From Acanthochlamys bracteata (Eukaryota > Streptophyta > Magnoliopsida > Pandanales > Velloziaceae): DNA of 64,000 bases. The DNA lies in NCBI GenBank assembly GCA_019914995.1, contig CM034132.1, positions 3,164,501 to 3,228,500 of the forward strand, read 5' to 3'. The notes under the pieces were generated by a model. That model was not told the origin of the DNA. It ran no database searches and saw nothing but the letters and a program-made list of their open reading frames with translations. Of the stretch, positions 33,847 through 45,991 are shown piece by piece. Within the stretch, counting starts at the first letter, position 1; the number at the start of each line of letters is the position of its first letter. The position numbers and the translations under genes are program-made.

Positions 33847-36800
33847 ATGGAACGAGAGAAGACGAATGATGATGCTGGTGATGGTGACAATGGTGGTGGT
33901 GGGGAGAATGACGGTCGCGAGCTTCTTGGTTTGAAGCTGAGGAGAGGAGTTGTGTTATCGGCAGCAGCGAGGAGCTGTGGACCCCACACTCCGCCGCCAG
34001 CTTGGAAGATGGAGCCTTCTTCACCGCAACGGCAGCCGTTTTTCGGCGATGGAGAGCAGGTGGGTCCTTCTCGCCGGAAGAGTTCTGAAGAGGTTTCGGC
34101 CCGGAAGCTTGGCGCCAATCTCTGGGAGATTCAGAAGTCATTGCCCGCTGCCGCTGGCCATAGCGTGCACCAGCTTCGCCGGAAAACCGATCAGACCATT
34201 GCCTCTGTTGATAGGGTATGTCTTTGATCTGGGTCTCGCGTCTTTATTCTAAGGTTTTCTTCTTTGCTATAGCATTGCAGTTCTTTGGGTTTATTATTTT
34301 CAGTTTGATTTTCCGGATTGCAATAGAGAAGATGCCAATGTCTTGTTTCATATATGAAGTCGGGGTGTTTTATTTAGATACTATATTTTTCTGATTCTGT
34401 GCTTCTTATGGAATTGCAGTAGAATGGAGTTTCATGGTTGGATCTGGTTGTTTGTTTTGTACCTAAATTTTGCTTTAGCTTTGAAGGTGCAATTGGGTTG
34501 ATAATGGTGATGTTAATCATGTTTGAATTGCTCATGTGTTTTCAGCTGTAGATTCTGTTTATTGCTTGTTCATCATGTTCTGAAAATAATTTCATTGTTC
34601 GAGTTAAGTACAGGAAATGGTGGGTATGTTTATTGTCTGGTTCTTGACTAGTTAAGTTGAATGTCTAATGCTTGGAAGTAAAGTGATGGCATGAACTTCG
34701 TTCCATTTGTATATGCTATACGAGTTTGTTTGTTCCAATAGGTAGAGTATAATAATCAGTGAGCAAGTAACTGGAACTAATACTTGTTAGCATCTACCGG
34801 GGGCAAGACATGCAGTCTAGAACTAATTACTGATTTAGTTGAAAGAGGGATGAATACAACCTGCAGAAAGACTTGAAATGCCATAAATGGCTGAGCCCCC
34901 GTGTCCACTTCCTATGCACATCTTCACTTTCGAACTATCGCCAATTTATAAAAATCCAGTCTATTTTTGTTTTATGATCAAAATGTCAAGATATTAGAAA
35001 AAGTTCTAGCAGAAGTTGGATTTCGTGAATGTTGCAACTCCTTACAACTATAGTGATGAAATGGATAGTTTCTGTCCTGTTGAAGTGTCTAACATGTTTC
35101 ACTAGTTCCAACCAAACTGTCATTTTTTTTTCTTATTAGTACGTTCTACTTTTGATTTGATGCCTTTGAACTCAGAGTCCAAGACTCTTCGGTTAGAACC
35201 TCTAATTGGGTTATTTATTATTAGCTGATGGTGACTCTCTCTTGTGGTAATGGTAGGTTTTGCTTATTACCATTCAGCATCGAAAGCTTAACATGAGACT
35301 CCCTATTTTTTAATCATAATAATATCCTCCTTATTGTCTTTCCAGCCACAAAGTGCAGACAGTCTACAGAAGCATATTGCATCTTCATTGATTCAGCAGC
35401 ATAAATTGACGGAAAGAAACCACCGACACCTTCAGCCTGCTCCTTCAAGCTATAGTGGTTCAATGGAGGTAGATTCTTCTCTCATACGCCAGCAACTTGC
35501 TAGCGCACCATGAGAATAAATTACAAACATTCAAGGAAATTTTTGTTTGTCAAACTTGGTACATCTTATATATCTTGCAAGCAATAGCAACATTTTCTCC
35601 CTTTTTGTTTTTTTTTTGGGAGTTAGTGAAGTTAGGTTATGTTAGTTAAGGCATTGACTATAAAATACCTTGCATTGCAGGTTCAAGCTCTTAACCAGGT
35701 TGCCACCCCCAGCAGCTCTTTTAATGTGAAAGGAAGAAATGGACATAGCTTTAGAACATCATCAGAACTGTTGAAGTTTTTAAATAGGATATGGAGCCTG
35801 GAAGAGCAGCATGTATGCCATGTGTCCCTTGTGAAAGATTTGAAGGTGGAATTGCAGAATGCACGTTCACGCATCAAGGAGCTAACAAAGGAGAAGCAGA
35901 CTTATCGAAGTCAAATTGAGGATTTAATGAGTCAAGTTGCTGAAGGAAAACTTATTAGGAAAAACAAGGAGCACGATAAGATCAAACTTGCAGTTGAGAT
36001 TTTGCAGGATGAGTTAGAAAATGAGAGAAGGTTGAGGAAATGCTCAGAGAGTGTATATCGGAAGTTAGGGAAAGAGCTATCTGAAGCAACATCAACCTTG
36101 TCCAAATCCATGAATAACCTAGAAAAGCAGATGAAAGCAAATTATGTGCTGGAGGAACTTTGTGATGAGTTTGCAAAGGGAATCAAGAACTATGAGGAGG
36201 AGGTACGAGATTTAAAACTCAGATGCGGGATATCGTCTGAACCTAAATCTGACCGCTTGATACTACACATATCAGATGCATGGCTAGATGAGCGCATGCA
36301 AATGAGTGCAGCTAATAATCAAGGCAGTATATCTGAGAAAGACTCAATAGTAGACAGGCTAGCTAGTGAGATTGGGTCTTTTCTTCACAGCAAACAAATT
36401 GTTAGCTCAAGACATGATGTGCCACCAGAACAAGATGGGAAGAAAGATGACAGTCTGCGTCGTGAATCCCTCGAGTCTGTTCACTTGAATGGCAATATGA
36501 GCGCTCCTAGGGATGCCGAAGATGATTCCATTTCCAGCGAGTTACATTGTTTTGAGCTCAACATGGTTTTCAATCAGAGGAGCCATGAATATTTCAGAAG
36601 TAATGGGGTCAGTAGTGATCAAATTTCAGATTCAACAAGAAAATCAGATAATTCAAAGAAAAAGAAGGGGCATTTACAGAATATCACTGGACACGACCCA
36701 TTGAATATTCATGAGCATTTTGAGGAACAAATAGGAAGAAGCTCATCAAACGGAGATAAAGTAATTAGAAGGCACATGGTTAGTGAGGCCCAGCTTCATA

Positions 36801-37228
36801 ATGAGGATGAAATTGACAGAAAAACCAACCAGGTTCATGTTGGTCAGAAAAACTTGAATTGGAATAACCTGCATCGAAGAAAACATATAATCGACGATCC
36901 AGTGGAGAACAGTTCGGAAATTTCTAAAGGTTGTAATAAGCTTGTTGAGGTTGAAGGACTGCAGAACAATTTATCTTGGAGGGGCCATTTTGTTTCCACA
37001 GTGGAGGGCAATACTTATGATGACTTTCATGGTTCTGCTAGTCCAGTACGAAAATGGCCTCACCAACATATGTCTCCAGAGATTGAGATATCTGGATGCC
37101 CATCAAAGTTGCCTAGGGGCATCAGAGAGAATACTTTGAGGGCTAAATTACTTGAGGCAAGGTTGGAAAGCCGACGTGCTCACTTGAAAGGTCCACTAAC
37201 TTCCTCCAGTGGTCTACCACACCAATAA
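33847..37228 (+). CDS. Coiled-coil protein of the At5g41620 family (uncharacterised)
   Basis: Complete three-exon gene (33847-34215, 35346-35468, 35681-37228), 679 residues, with GT-AG borders at codon boundaries. The N-terminal 120 residues are low-complexity with LGLKLRRGVVLSAAARSCGP and RKLGANLWEIQKSLP, blocks typical of this plant family. Exon 3 holds a long coiled coil from SELLKFLNRIWSLEEQHVCH through LQNARSRIKELTKEKQTYRS and LAVEILQDELENERRLRKCS to YVLEELCDEFAKGIKNYEEE (residues roughly 180-360). A polar tail follows, ending RAKLLEARLESRRAHLKGPL. Family members are described as USO1/intracellular-transport-like or branchless-trichome-like on coiled-coil grounds; no biochemical role is established. 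The real start is the exon 1 ATG; an ATG at 35639 lies in an intron. The stop codon overlaps an AATAAA. Confidence 0.9.
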
Positions 37229-38087
37229 AGGAAGCTGGAAGGTAAACTGCTATTTTGTGTAGCTCCTTCCTTACGTTCAGGTATCCTGATAATGCAGTTC
37301 CAGTTAGGCGTACCTCCGCAGTTCACAAGTTTTGAGCTTCGAATGTCGTTCTGCTGACGTTTTTGGATTTGCTGTGTATAACTTTGTCCATATTTTGTTT
37401 CATCTTTTTGATTTGCTGTGTATAACTTCTGTGCATTTTTTTGCTACTATTTGCTATAGCACTAGGGCCTCGTAGGCAGTGCATTTTAATGAACTTTTCA
37501 TTTTAACTGTTCATTTTTATATTTTTTAAATAATTTTTTTAATAATAGAATTAATTTAAAATTTTAAAAATATAAAAAATTATATATAGTAAAATTTTAT
37601 TATTTATTATTATTATTTTAAATAAAAAGAAAAAACTTTTAAAATATTTTTTTTATATTAGATGCCTGTATTTTCTTAACGCTTACATTGGTTAAATAAT
37701 TTTCATAATATTTTTTCCTAAAAGGATATAAAAGTTCAGCCGGTCAAAAAATATTTTTATTTTGAAAATAATAATATAATACAGAAGCATTTATTTTTAT
37801 CTTATAAATTATAAATAGTAAAGTGGAGAAACAATAAATATAAAGTTTAGAGCATCCTTTCACTTATTATAAAACTATTTAAAAATCTGAAAAATAATAT
37901 CTTTTATATTTTAAGAAGAGAAACAATCCTAGGATTTTTAAATTCAAAATACAATTTGATTTCTTCTTAAAAATTTAGTTTTGATCTTTTAAAAATGTGA
38001 TTTTATTTCAGAAAATTCAAAAGTATATTTTTTAATGATAATCTCATGTGTTGGACCTGTTGGTGTTGAAACTCCCAATGAAGTTAA
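37229..38087. other. 3' flank of the coiled-coil gene and AT-rich spacer
   Basis: Probable 3' UTR to about 37480, with the phrase TTTGGATTTGCTGTGTATAA and a near copy of it about 40 bases later. A family A AT-rich block at about 37490-37665 follows, then unassigned AT-rich sequence. Confidence 0.4.
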
Positions 38088-38584
38088 TTTTAGGGATACC
38101 AATATAGGTTCATGTATCGATTTCGGGTCGATCTATATAATAATCGGATTAAAATTGTTTAATTCTAATCCAATCTATTTATAACTGGGTCAAATTTGAA
38201 TTGACCCATTTAATAATTAAATTATTAAATAAAAATTATAACTATTAATTTTTAATAATATATATATAAATTATTAATTACGATATATTTAAAAAGAAAA
38301 ATATTAATTTTGACAAAATTTATAAATTAAATAAAAATTAGTTAAAATTAAGATAAATTAAAAATATATATATACAAATTAAATTCAAATTTTTTGCTAT
38401 TATTTTCTAATTATTAAGTAATATATACTATATAAATAATTTTACGGATTAAGCGGATCATTTTCGGACAACTCGAATCCGACCTAAATCCGTTTAAATT
38501 TTTCGGATCATTTTCGGGTCGACTCGAATCCGACTAAGACTTGACCCGAACTCGATCTTTTCGGATCAAAATTTGCCACCTCTA
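38088..38584. mobile_element. hAT-like MITE, about 500 bp, with target-site duplication
   Basis: The right end read in reverse is TAGAGGTGGCAAATTTTGAT, a typical hAT terminus; the left end is near TTTTAGGGATACCAATATAG. Flanks gaagttaa (38080-38087) and gaagttat (38585-38592) match at 7 of 8. Several tandem phrases GGTCGACTCGAATCC and TTTTCGGATC lie near the right end. Confidence 0.65.
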
Positions 38585-38885
38585 GAAGTTATCCATACTA
38601 ATAAAAATATATTCTTTAATTAATAAATTGGTCATTCACAAAAAGATAAATTATGAGACATTAATATTAAAAGGTTATAAGGAGTTGACGGTACGAGTTT
38701 TAAAATTTTTTAAAGCTATATGCTTCAAATAAAGAGTTTAGATATATCTACTTGATAAAGACGAACAATTTCGAAATGAATAAAGGGGAGATCACGAGCA
38801 CGTGCGTGAAATCGGTAGAGTTGGAGGAGGCTTTGATCTGAAATAAGAAGCACTGCAGAACGAAGCAAGCAAGAGTTACCTAGAG

Positions 38886-40458
38886 ATGCGGCGGTGGCGA
38901 CGGTGCAATGGTTGCTGCGGGTGCGCAGAGATGTGCCGCGGGCGGCACGGTTCTATGTGCACGGTCCGAGAATGAAGGTCGATGTCTGCATCGAACGGTG
39001 AGCCCACCTTCGATTTGGCCCGCTCAAACTTTACTCTCCTTCAATCAAGGTCTCTCCTTTCTTTATTTTCCCAAATCTTTCATTCTATCCTTTTCATATG
39101 GTGAATTGAGAAGATGTTTGAGTCAGTAGTCGGTTCGTAATATTCAAAGTTTTTGCATGTAGCTTTGAGGTTTCGAAAATTCTTGTAAGGATTGTTATAT
39201 GCAAATTGTATTCTGAAAAGAAGAGTATGTTGTTTTGCCGATTAGAGACTTCTAACCAATGAAGGCTATAGAAAGTAATGTTGTTAGTAACTATATGGCT
39301 GTGTGGTTCTTGTCCAGGGTGGGATTTTTGAACTACTTGTGAACAACCGAAGTGAAACTCTATATTCCATTTGTATAATTATTATTATTATTTCTTTTTT
39401 GTGGCAATGGCACGATACAAATCAATTTGGGAAATGTGAAGTCTAGATATTTTATGTTGTTCTCTATTCACGTAAGATGCCCTGCGTCTATGCATGTAGT
39501 AGCGATAGCATTAGCAACATACTTCCTTGCTTACCCTATGCATACTTGGTGGAAGTTTTAGACTGGGACATCAGCCTTACTTTTGTAGTTCTTTAAGTTC
39601 CTGTCCCTGTCCTCATCGTGTTTATAACAACTTCTATAGTTTGTTAATTCACAATGGTTAGACCCTTATTACAGATTTCAGGTTAGAGCTATAATTTTGC
39701 TTCTTTGTTTCAAAATGAATTCAGGGTAAAAGACATGAAATTGGAGCTCTACTTAGCCGGTCATTTCATGCAGGTGTATCTTGCCTTGCACGCACAGACT
39801 AAAACTCTGAAACTGTGACCAAAAACTTCAAAATATTTTATCAGCTATCAAGTTGCTGCAATATTGGCTGATATATGATTGACATCTTCAAAAAGTAGGT
39901 CAATTTTGATTAAAGCATCTTATAAGCAAAAGCTTTTTCGTTAGTGTTGACTCCACCAAATGCCTCTGATATGTATTTTTAATTAATGACAACCATCAAA
40001 GGTACGTTATTCTTAATTGTCAGTGGTTGTCATCCTGGAATTTCCGTTTTTATATTTAGAATGTAGCGCCTTTTGGCAGTCATCAAATCAAACTAAAGGT
40101 ATACTACATAGGGTCCTCTAGTATATTTTAAGAAAATACATGACGTGATATTATTTGAAGGAAAGAGTGCTCTTCAATGAGGAAAGAGTGCTCTTCGATA
40201 CTCTCTTTCATGGTGACAGACTTGGAAAGAACAGTATTGAAGTTGGCAGCATTAGGCGCGGAACTTGACGGGGGCCCTATCAAGTATGAATTTTATGGGA
40301 AAGTATTCTCTTTATTTGTGCAGTTCTCCTATTATACTTGGTGATTCAAATTGCTGAGATGTCTAAAATCTCAACTGTGGTGCCATATTTTACTGATGGC
40401 TGCTGTACACTGCATGGATGGGCATTTGCTGGGTCTCTATGAACCTAATAAGGGATAA
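38886..40458 (+). pseudogene. Glyoxalase/VOC-family protein pseudogene (At2g32090-like)
   Basis: Three exon remnants of a small vicinal-oxygen-chelate protein. Exon 1 (38886-39049) reads AAVATVQWLLRVRRDVPRAA, then RFYV, but the ATG at 38886 is one base out of frame with it (ATGCGG where ATGGCGG is expected). A TGA at 38999-39001 stands where the family has Trp, after which AHLRFGPLKL resumes in frame. Exon 2 (about 40166-40302) reads SSILSFMVTDLERTVLKLAA, then LGAELDGGPIKYEFYGK and a GT donor, and is preceded by a duplicated 18-base phrase. Exon 3 (about 40397-40458) reads AAVHCMDGHLLGLYEPNKG plus TAA but lacks a proper AG acceptor. VOC proteins of this type are soluble and of unclear substrate. 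The lesions argue for a non-functional copy. Confidence 0.85.
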
Positions 40459-40515
40459 GAAGTTCTAAGCGTTATATGCTGAAAGGTTAGACTTTCTCTC
40501 TTATGCAGAGAACTG

Positions 40516-42324
40516 CTAGCTAAAGTGATTAGTAGTAGCATGTGTGTACCTTATTCTTGGATGGGGCTCATTCACTGGGATTCTGTTTAATTCCAACAGT
40601 GGAAGCAAATATGATATTTTTCCTTCTCTGGGATTGCATTCGAAGATAGATAGTGTCTGTTGAACCAAATCGATCAACACTGTACACAAAGTATGCAATG
40701 TTGGACCTATCATCGAGCAGATAAAGAGCTAATAAATCATCGCCTTTGAAATTAGAAGCCAGGGACATAATATTGTGAAGATTGTTTGGAAGAGACATAG
40801 TTGTTACCTGTCATATAGATAGGAAATTCTTTATTTTCAGTATCTCCAAGAAGCCATAGTAAGTCTGGTGTTGATTTTGTTGGAAGTAAAGCTGCTCGCT
40901 CCTGTCTGCTAATTGAGCTCTCGTTTTGTACCTTGAATTGAAGAATTCTTCAGATGAATATATGGAAGTTCTAGCACTTTTGAACTTTTTTTTAGACTAG
41001 ACACTGTTCTTTTTTACTTCTGCTATGCAATGATATAATTTCAAAGTTTAATTTTTATAGGTATTCACCTGTTTTACTTGAAGGTGAAGGTACATGTTCG
41101 CATGGAAGAAAGGTTCTGTGGAAATTTCTTTTATGGAATAACGGAGATTGGATGCTGTCTCTACATTCAATACCCTTCGATTCATGACATCAACTAGATT
41201 GTAGCTGTGGCCAACAGACACGTTGGATGCACATACCCTCTAAAGCCAGAAGTTGCAGCAGAATTTGTAAGTTATTCCTTTTATCAAATCAATATCATAA
41301 CTAGAGAAGCTTAATTGAAGAGCACTATATACAGCTACTGCATCGTCTAGATCTGTAGCTTCGAGGAGATCTCGCGATATGAAGTTCCTTGCAATCCCGC
41401 CTGCTACCATCTCTTCATTAGCTGGTGGTACTGCATTCAATGTAAATGCCTGAAGGGCTACATAGTTAGCGCTATTATGAGTTTTACATAGTCATGAAAT
41501 TGCAATAGATGCTTAGAACCTGTGTAGGTTCATATTTTGTTGCAAATAAATCGTGAGTGCATATTTATATAGTGCTTCTTTTCAAGGAAGTTGAAGTCTT
41601 TACCATGCCATGGCTGTTGAAGCCAAAGGCACAGCTTGGGAGCTCGCCAGCATATGTATAAGCAGTAAAGGAGACTCCATCCAAAAGCTTCACCTTCAAC
41701 AAGAAGCTGCAGGCATAGAAGACAATAGCATCACTAACGCAACATGTAACTCAGGGTTTCCCTTCGAGCAATCTGGTGTGGCAGCTTACGTGTGACCCAG
41801 AAGAGCTACATTGGCATCTTCATTATGAGCAACAACAGCCATGGAATCGCTTACAACCAAAACATCTGAACAATCTTCGCAACAATAGTCTTCAGCCTTT
41901 GTTTCCACATTTGGTATGAAAGGAACTACTTCTTTTCTAAAGTTCAGCAACATTATCTGCTCAAATAATATCATCAGTCCACTGCTTTGGTTCATGATAA
42001 CAGAATAGTGTTACATGGATGCAGGAAGTTTACATGAAGAGTTGGTGCACCACTTCCTTCAGCCATACCCAGCAATTCATCCCAGTATACAGGATACCTT
42101 TTCGTGTTCGTCTCAGAGAGTGATTGAATGAGTGATTTACCATCTGGAGTTTCTGCAAAGGGAAGCAGTTGTTCTTGAAGGATAAGGTCTCTAGAAACTC
42201 TGCTCTTTATCATAGTTGAAAACCTTTGTCCTATGAGGAAACCAAGTTGGAAGCCTGCAGTGCATGGACCGAGGTGGACAAGTTCCAAAGGCGACGGACT
42301 GTTGGCAAATCTCGTTGGCTCCAT
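40516..42324 (-). CDS. Peptidase C45 / acyl-CoA:6-aminopenicillanate acyltransferase-like Ntn hydrolase
   Basis: Complete seven-exon gene (42034-42324, 41790-41956, 41604-41706, 41339-41449, 41078-41239, 40808-40931, 40516-40706). The exons join to an open frame of 382 residues. Blocks: LGPCTAGFQLGFLIGQRFS, YWDELLGMAEGSGAPTLH, MLLNFRKEVVPFIPN, DCSDVLVVSDSMAVVAHNED, LLDGVSFTAYTYAGELPSCA, FTLNAVPPANEEMVAGGIAR, SVGHSYNLVDVMNRRVLNVE and TLHTLCTVLIDLVQQTLSIF. In the C45 family a precursor cleaves itself before a Cys that becomes the catalytic N-terminal nucleophile; Cys126 in DCSDV is the best candidate. The family includes the fungal penicillin acyltransferase, but plant members have no established substrate and no penicillin role should be assumed. 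The C-terminus (RIPVNEPHPRIRYTHATTNH) runs slightly past the conserved core. The gene faces the VOC relic, only about 57 bases away. Confidence 0.88.
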
Positions 42325-43182
42325 GAAGCAATCCTCTGTAATGTTTTAGAAAGCTATACAAGTTAAGTAAAGACTCAGCTGGTACCCTTATCTTTTTTGT
42401 CCTTATGTTTGCAATTGTATTGAACTGATCACTGTTGTATGTGAATGGTTGAGGAAATTTGCACTATTGGGCCTCAAAGGTTTACCTTTTATAGGCTTTC
42501 ATATGTACTAGCGATACACGAGTCAATGCTTTTTAATGGCAAAGACTAAAAACTTTAGAGAACCCAAATTGTTGTAAATCCACAAATGGAGTTACCATAG
42601 ATTTTATTAATACTTTTTATTAGATGAGAACTCAAATCTTACTTAGGGGTGCGTTGTTTTTGGAATGAAAGTGAAGTAAAATAAATTAAATTACTAAAAA
42701 ATGAATCACTAAAAATAGCACTGTTAAAGATAAATTTAATTTATAGTTTTAGAAAAAGAAGTAAATTAAAAATAACTTGTTATCTAAAATATGCTAAAAT
42801 ATTTTTTAGTGATTTGTAAAACGAGAAAAATATACTCTTATCCGTTATATAGACACGTAGATTAATACTACAAGGTACGCACACACTTAATCGTTTGGTA
42901 AAATTGTTATTTTTTAATGATTTTTTATATTAATTTTTAATTTAGAATATGTTATAAAATATATATTACTTTTTAAATAAAAAATTAACTTTATTTTTCA
43001 AATTTTTTAAAAATAAATATATCTATTTTAGATAATTCTAAATAACCTTTTTTTTGACTATAAAGTTTGCTTAAAAGTAGTAGCCAACAAAAAAAACTAG
43101 TCGAATGTGAGGCATATGTTTGATATATCTGTGAAAATTCATATTAAAAACATAAGTTTACTTTAAAATAAACACATACCGA
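42325..43182. other. Upstream region of the C45 gene and AT-rich spacer
   Basis: Promoter and leader of the minus-strand C45 gene are expected just above 42324. A repeat-like block starts near GGGGTGCGTTGTTTTTGGAA (about 42646) and runs to about 42840. No coding signal. Confidence 0.4.
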
Positions 43183-43470
43183 GGGTGTGTTTTAAATATC
43201 GTAACTGAGTTTTATAAAAGTGAAAAAAAATAAAGTTTTTTGAAAATAAAATAAAAATAGAATTCAATATTTATGTTTCAATAGATTTTAGAAGTGTATT
43301 GAAAATTGAAGATATAGTGGTAGTATTAGAAAGTGTGCAAATAAAAAGTTAAAATTAAAGTTCGCATATGGAAGTGGAGCTCTGAATTTTTTATGTAATT
43401 AAAATATATAAATTATTCAAAATTTAAAATCTGACAAAAAAAAAAAATTATGAGTATTTAAAAGACATAC
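43183..43470. repeat. Tourist-like MITE, copy 5
   Basis: Starts GGGTGTGTTTTAAATATCG then TAACTGAGTTTTATAAAAGT, and keeps the landmarks AATTCAATATTTATG, GTATTAGAAAGTGTGC and AAATTTAAAATCTGAC in the order of copy 3. The right end is decayed. Confidence 0.65.
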
Positions 43471-45991
43471 TAAAAGAAAGTAATTAGAAGGCTATTGATA
43501 GAACCAAATTGACGAGATTTTGAAAACTGTAACTTTTGCTTGCGCAAATAAAAATATTAGCTGAACATGAGGAAACACGGACCAATGACCTACCGGAGAG
43601 ACCCCCTCTATCTAGAGCTACTACCTTGTGAACAAGCATATGATCGGTGAAGTAGTTTGAAGTATGCGTTTACTTTAATTTATAAATAATTTTGTTCATA
43701 AAAACATTGTGTTCAAATAAATCTTTTATTTATTTATTTATTTAAAAAAATTATTTCAGAATCATTTCAAAATTACCTGCACCTAAGGATAATTAAAACC
43801 GCCGGCAAGTGTTCAAAATATTGTTTATCAACATGTCACGCAAAGCAAAGAGAAGTTCGCTCAAAGAACTTCGCAGACCCTACCGGGAGTATTTTGGGAG
43901 TGCTAACCACGTGATTTTTATTATTTTTTCTTATTTTATATTTTTTAATAAAATTTTTAAAATTTTATAAAATATTTTAATTTTATAAAATATTTTAAAT
44001 ATTAAAAATATATAAAATTATTATTATTAATTATTTTTAATAAATATATATTTTTAATAAACAAAATATTTTTAAAAGCATTTAAACTTATTTAAAAATC
44101 ATGTTTTAAATATTTATAATTAAATTTTACGTAAGTAAAAATAAAAATAAAAATTTTAAAATAAACGGAAATAAATTTATTTTTAAAAATAAATTAAAAC
44201 TAAAAAATAGAACTGTATTAAAATATATAAATAACAAAATTAAAACTAAAAATTTAAATTTTTATATAAATAAAATTAAATTTTTTGAAATTTTAATTTT
44301 ATCAAAAAAATTTAAAATTTCGAACGACTTAAACACTGCACTATAAAACAAACTTCACCGTATACGTAACTATCCAAAAATTAAACCAACCAAGAAGCCT
44401 TTCTACAGACTTCAAACTTTTAAATTATAGCTGAGCAGAACAGTGAGCAAGTACTGCGGCAATCAACAGCTAGAAGTGTTTGTTTTGGGAAAAAAAGGGT
44501 TAATACTTTTGCCGCATGTTTAACACTGTTTTAGTACATCAAAACAATTACCAAAACAAACAGACGGCTCATTTTCCTAGTTAGTGTGGCTCACTTTCCC
44601 AAAGCAATCTACTTCAGATTAACAAGTGATAAAAAGTCTACTTTACATTTGTTAAAAAGTTTTTTATTATATCCTTTAAAATAATAAACATATAATACTT
44701 TATATTAAAATTTAGATTATTATTTATTATTATTTCTTAAAATAATAATCAAACATATTTTCTAAAATAGAATTAAAAAAATTTTTATTTAAACCTTTTT
44801 TCCGTTCCTCACTTCTCTGCTACAGTTCCTCAACTGTTTTGTAACACTGGAATGCAGCTATGTTATTTTCAAACAACTTTAGAATAGAATTACACATGCT
44901 GTAACCTTCCTTTGATTACCTTTGCTACAAGAGGTGGCATGACTTTTGAAAGACATTTATTTTTACTTTTTTCTATTTCAATTATTTATTTTTTAATAAT
45001 TTTTTTTACTGAAAGTATTGTTTGAGAGCAAGCGTCTAGAAGCGTTTGAAAAACTTCCCAAAAAGAACTATTTTTTATTCTAATTTATATTTTAATACAC
45101 TTTATAAATATTTAAAATTTTATTTAAAAATTTAAACTTTTTTATATAAAACTATTTTACATAAGAAAATTTATTATTACTTAATTTTTTAAAATTTAAA
45201 TTTTTTAGAAAAAGATAAAATATTTTTTTTAAAATGCTATTTTAAAAGCACATCTAAACGTTTCCCTATTTTAAACAAAAAACATAGAAAGAATATTTGC
45301 AAATACTTTTAAAATACTAAAATATAAAAAAAAATTTATCATATTTCAAAATACAAACTCTACTTATTTTATTTTAAAAAATAATAATAATATATAATAA
45401 TATTTTTAAAATTTTAAATAATATAAGATTATAAACAATTTCTTAAAAAATATAAATTAAAATATAACTTTTAAAATAAAGTGAAATAGAATACCACTCG
45501 CTTTCCAACTATAAAAAGAGTGTCGCATCAAAGAAATCTGTGTTTTCTTTGATTTCGTGATATAGTGAACAATAGATGTTTCGCTGCTTAGAAATTCTAA
45601 CGGATGTATATTAATTTTTGCCAGAAGTGCAACCAGAGAAATGGAAACTGAGGTAATTAGTAGAGGCGCTGTTTGGTTCTCCTTTTCAAAAACTACTTAT
45701 TAATTTTTCGCAATATTTTTTTATTTTATATTTTTTAATATATATTTTATAAATATATAAAAAATTTACTTAAAAATTTAAAAAAATAAAAAAATTTTAT
45801 AAAATTTTTTTATTACATATTTTTATTATTTTTTTTAAAATAAAAAAAATATAACTCATTTTTAAATAAAAAAAAAATATCTTCTATTTTACAAAAATTT
45901 TATTTCATAAACAATCCTAAAAGCTCCCAAATTCCATCCATCAAAAGAAGATTGTTACGCAAAGAAAATTGACCAATACAAGCGTGTATAT
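43471..45991. repeat. Block of AT-rich foldback and MITE remnants
   Basis: No gene. It holds family A blocks at about 43920-44095, 44990-45262 and 45665-45925, and a very degenerate Tourist-like copy at about 44098-44340 (TTTTAAATATTTATAATTAA to TTTCGAACGACTTAA). Sequence between them is unassigned. Confidence 0.45.

Noticed and set aside
33780..34252. Overlapping frames on both strands at the start of the coiled-coil gene
   Set aside because: Shadows of exon 1, which is supported by family motifs and a proper donor.
35639..35680. Start of the coiled-coil protein at 35639
   Set aside because: The ATG lies in the intron before the AG at 35680; exons 1 and 2 carry conserved family sequence upstream.
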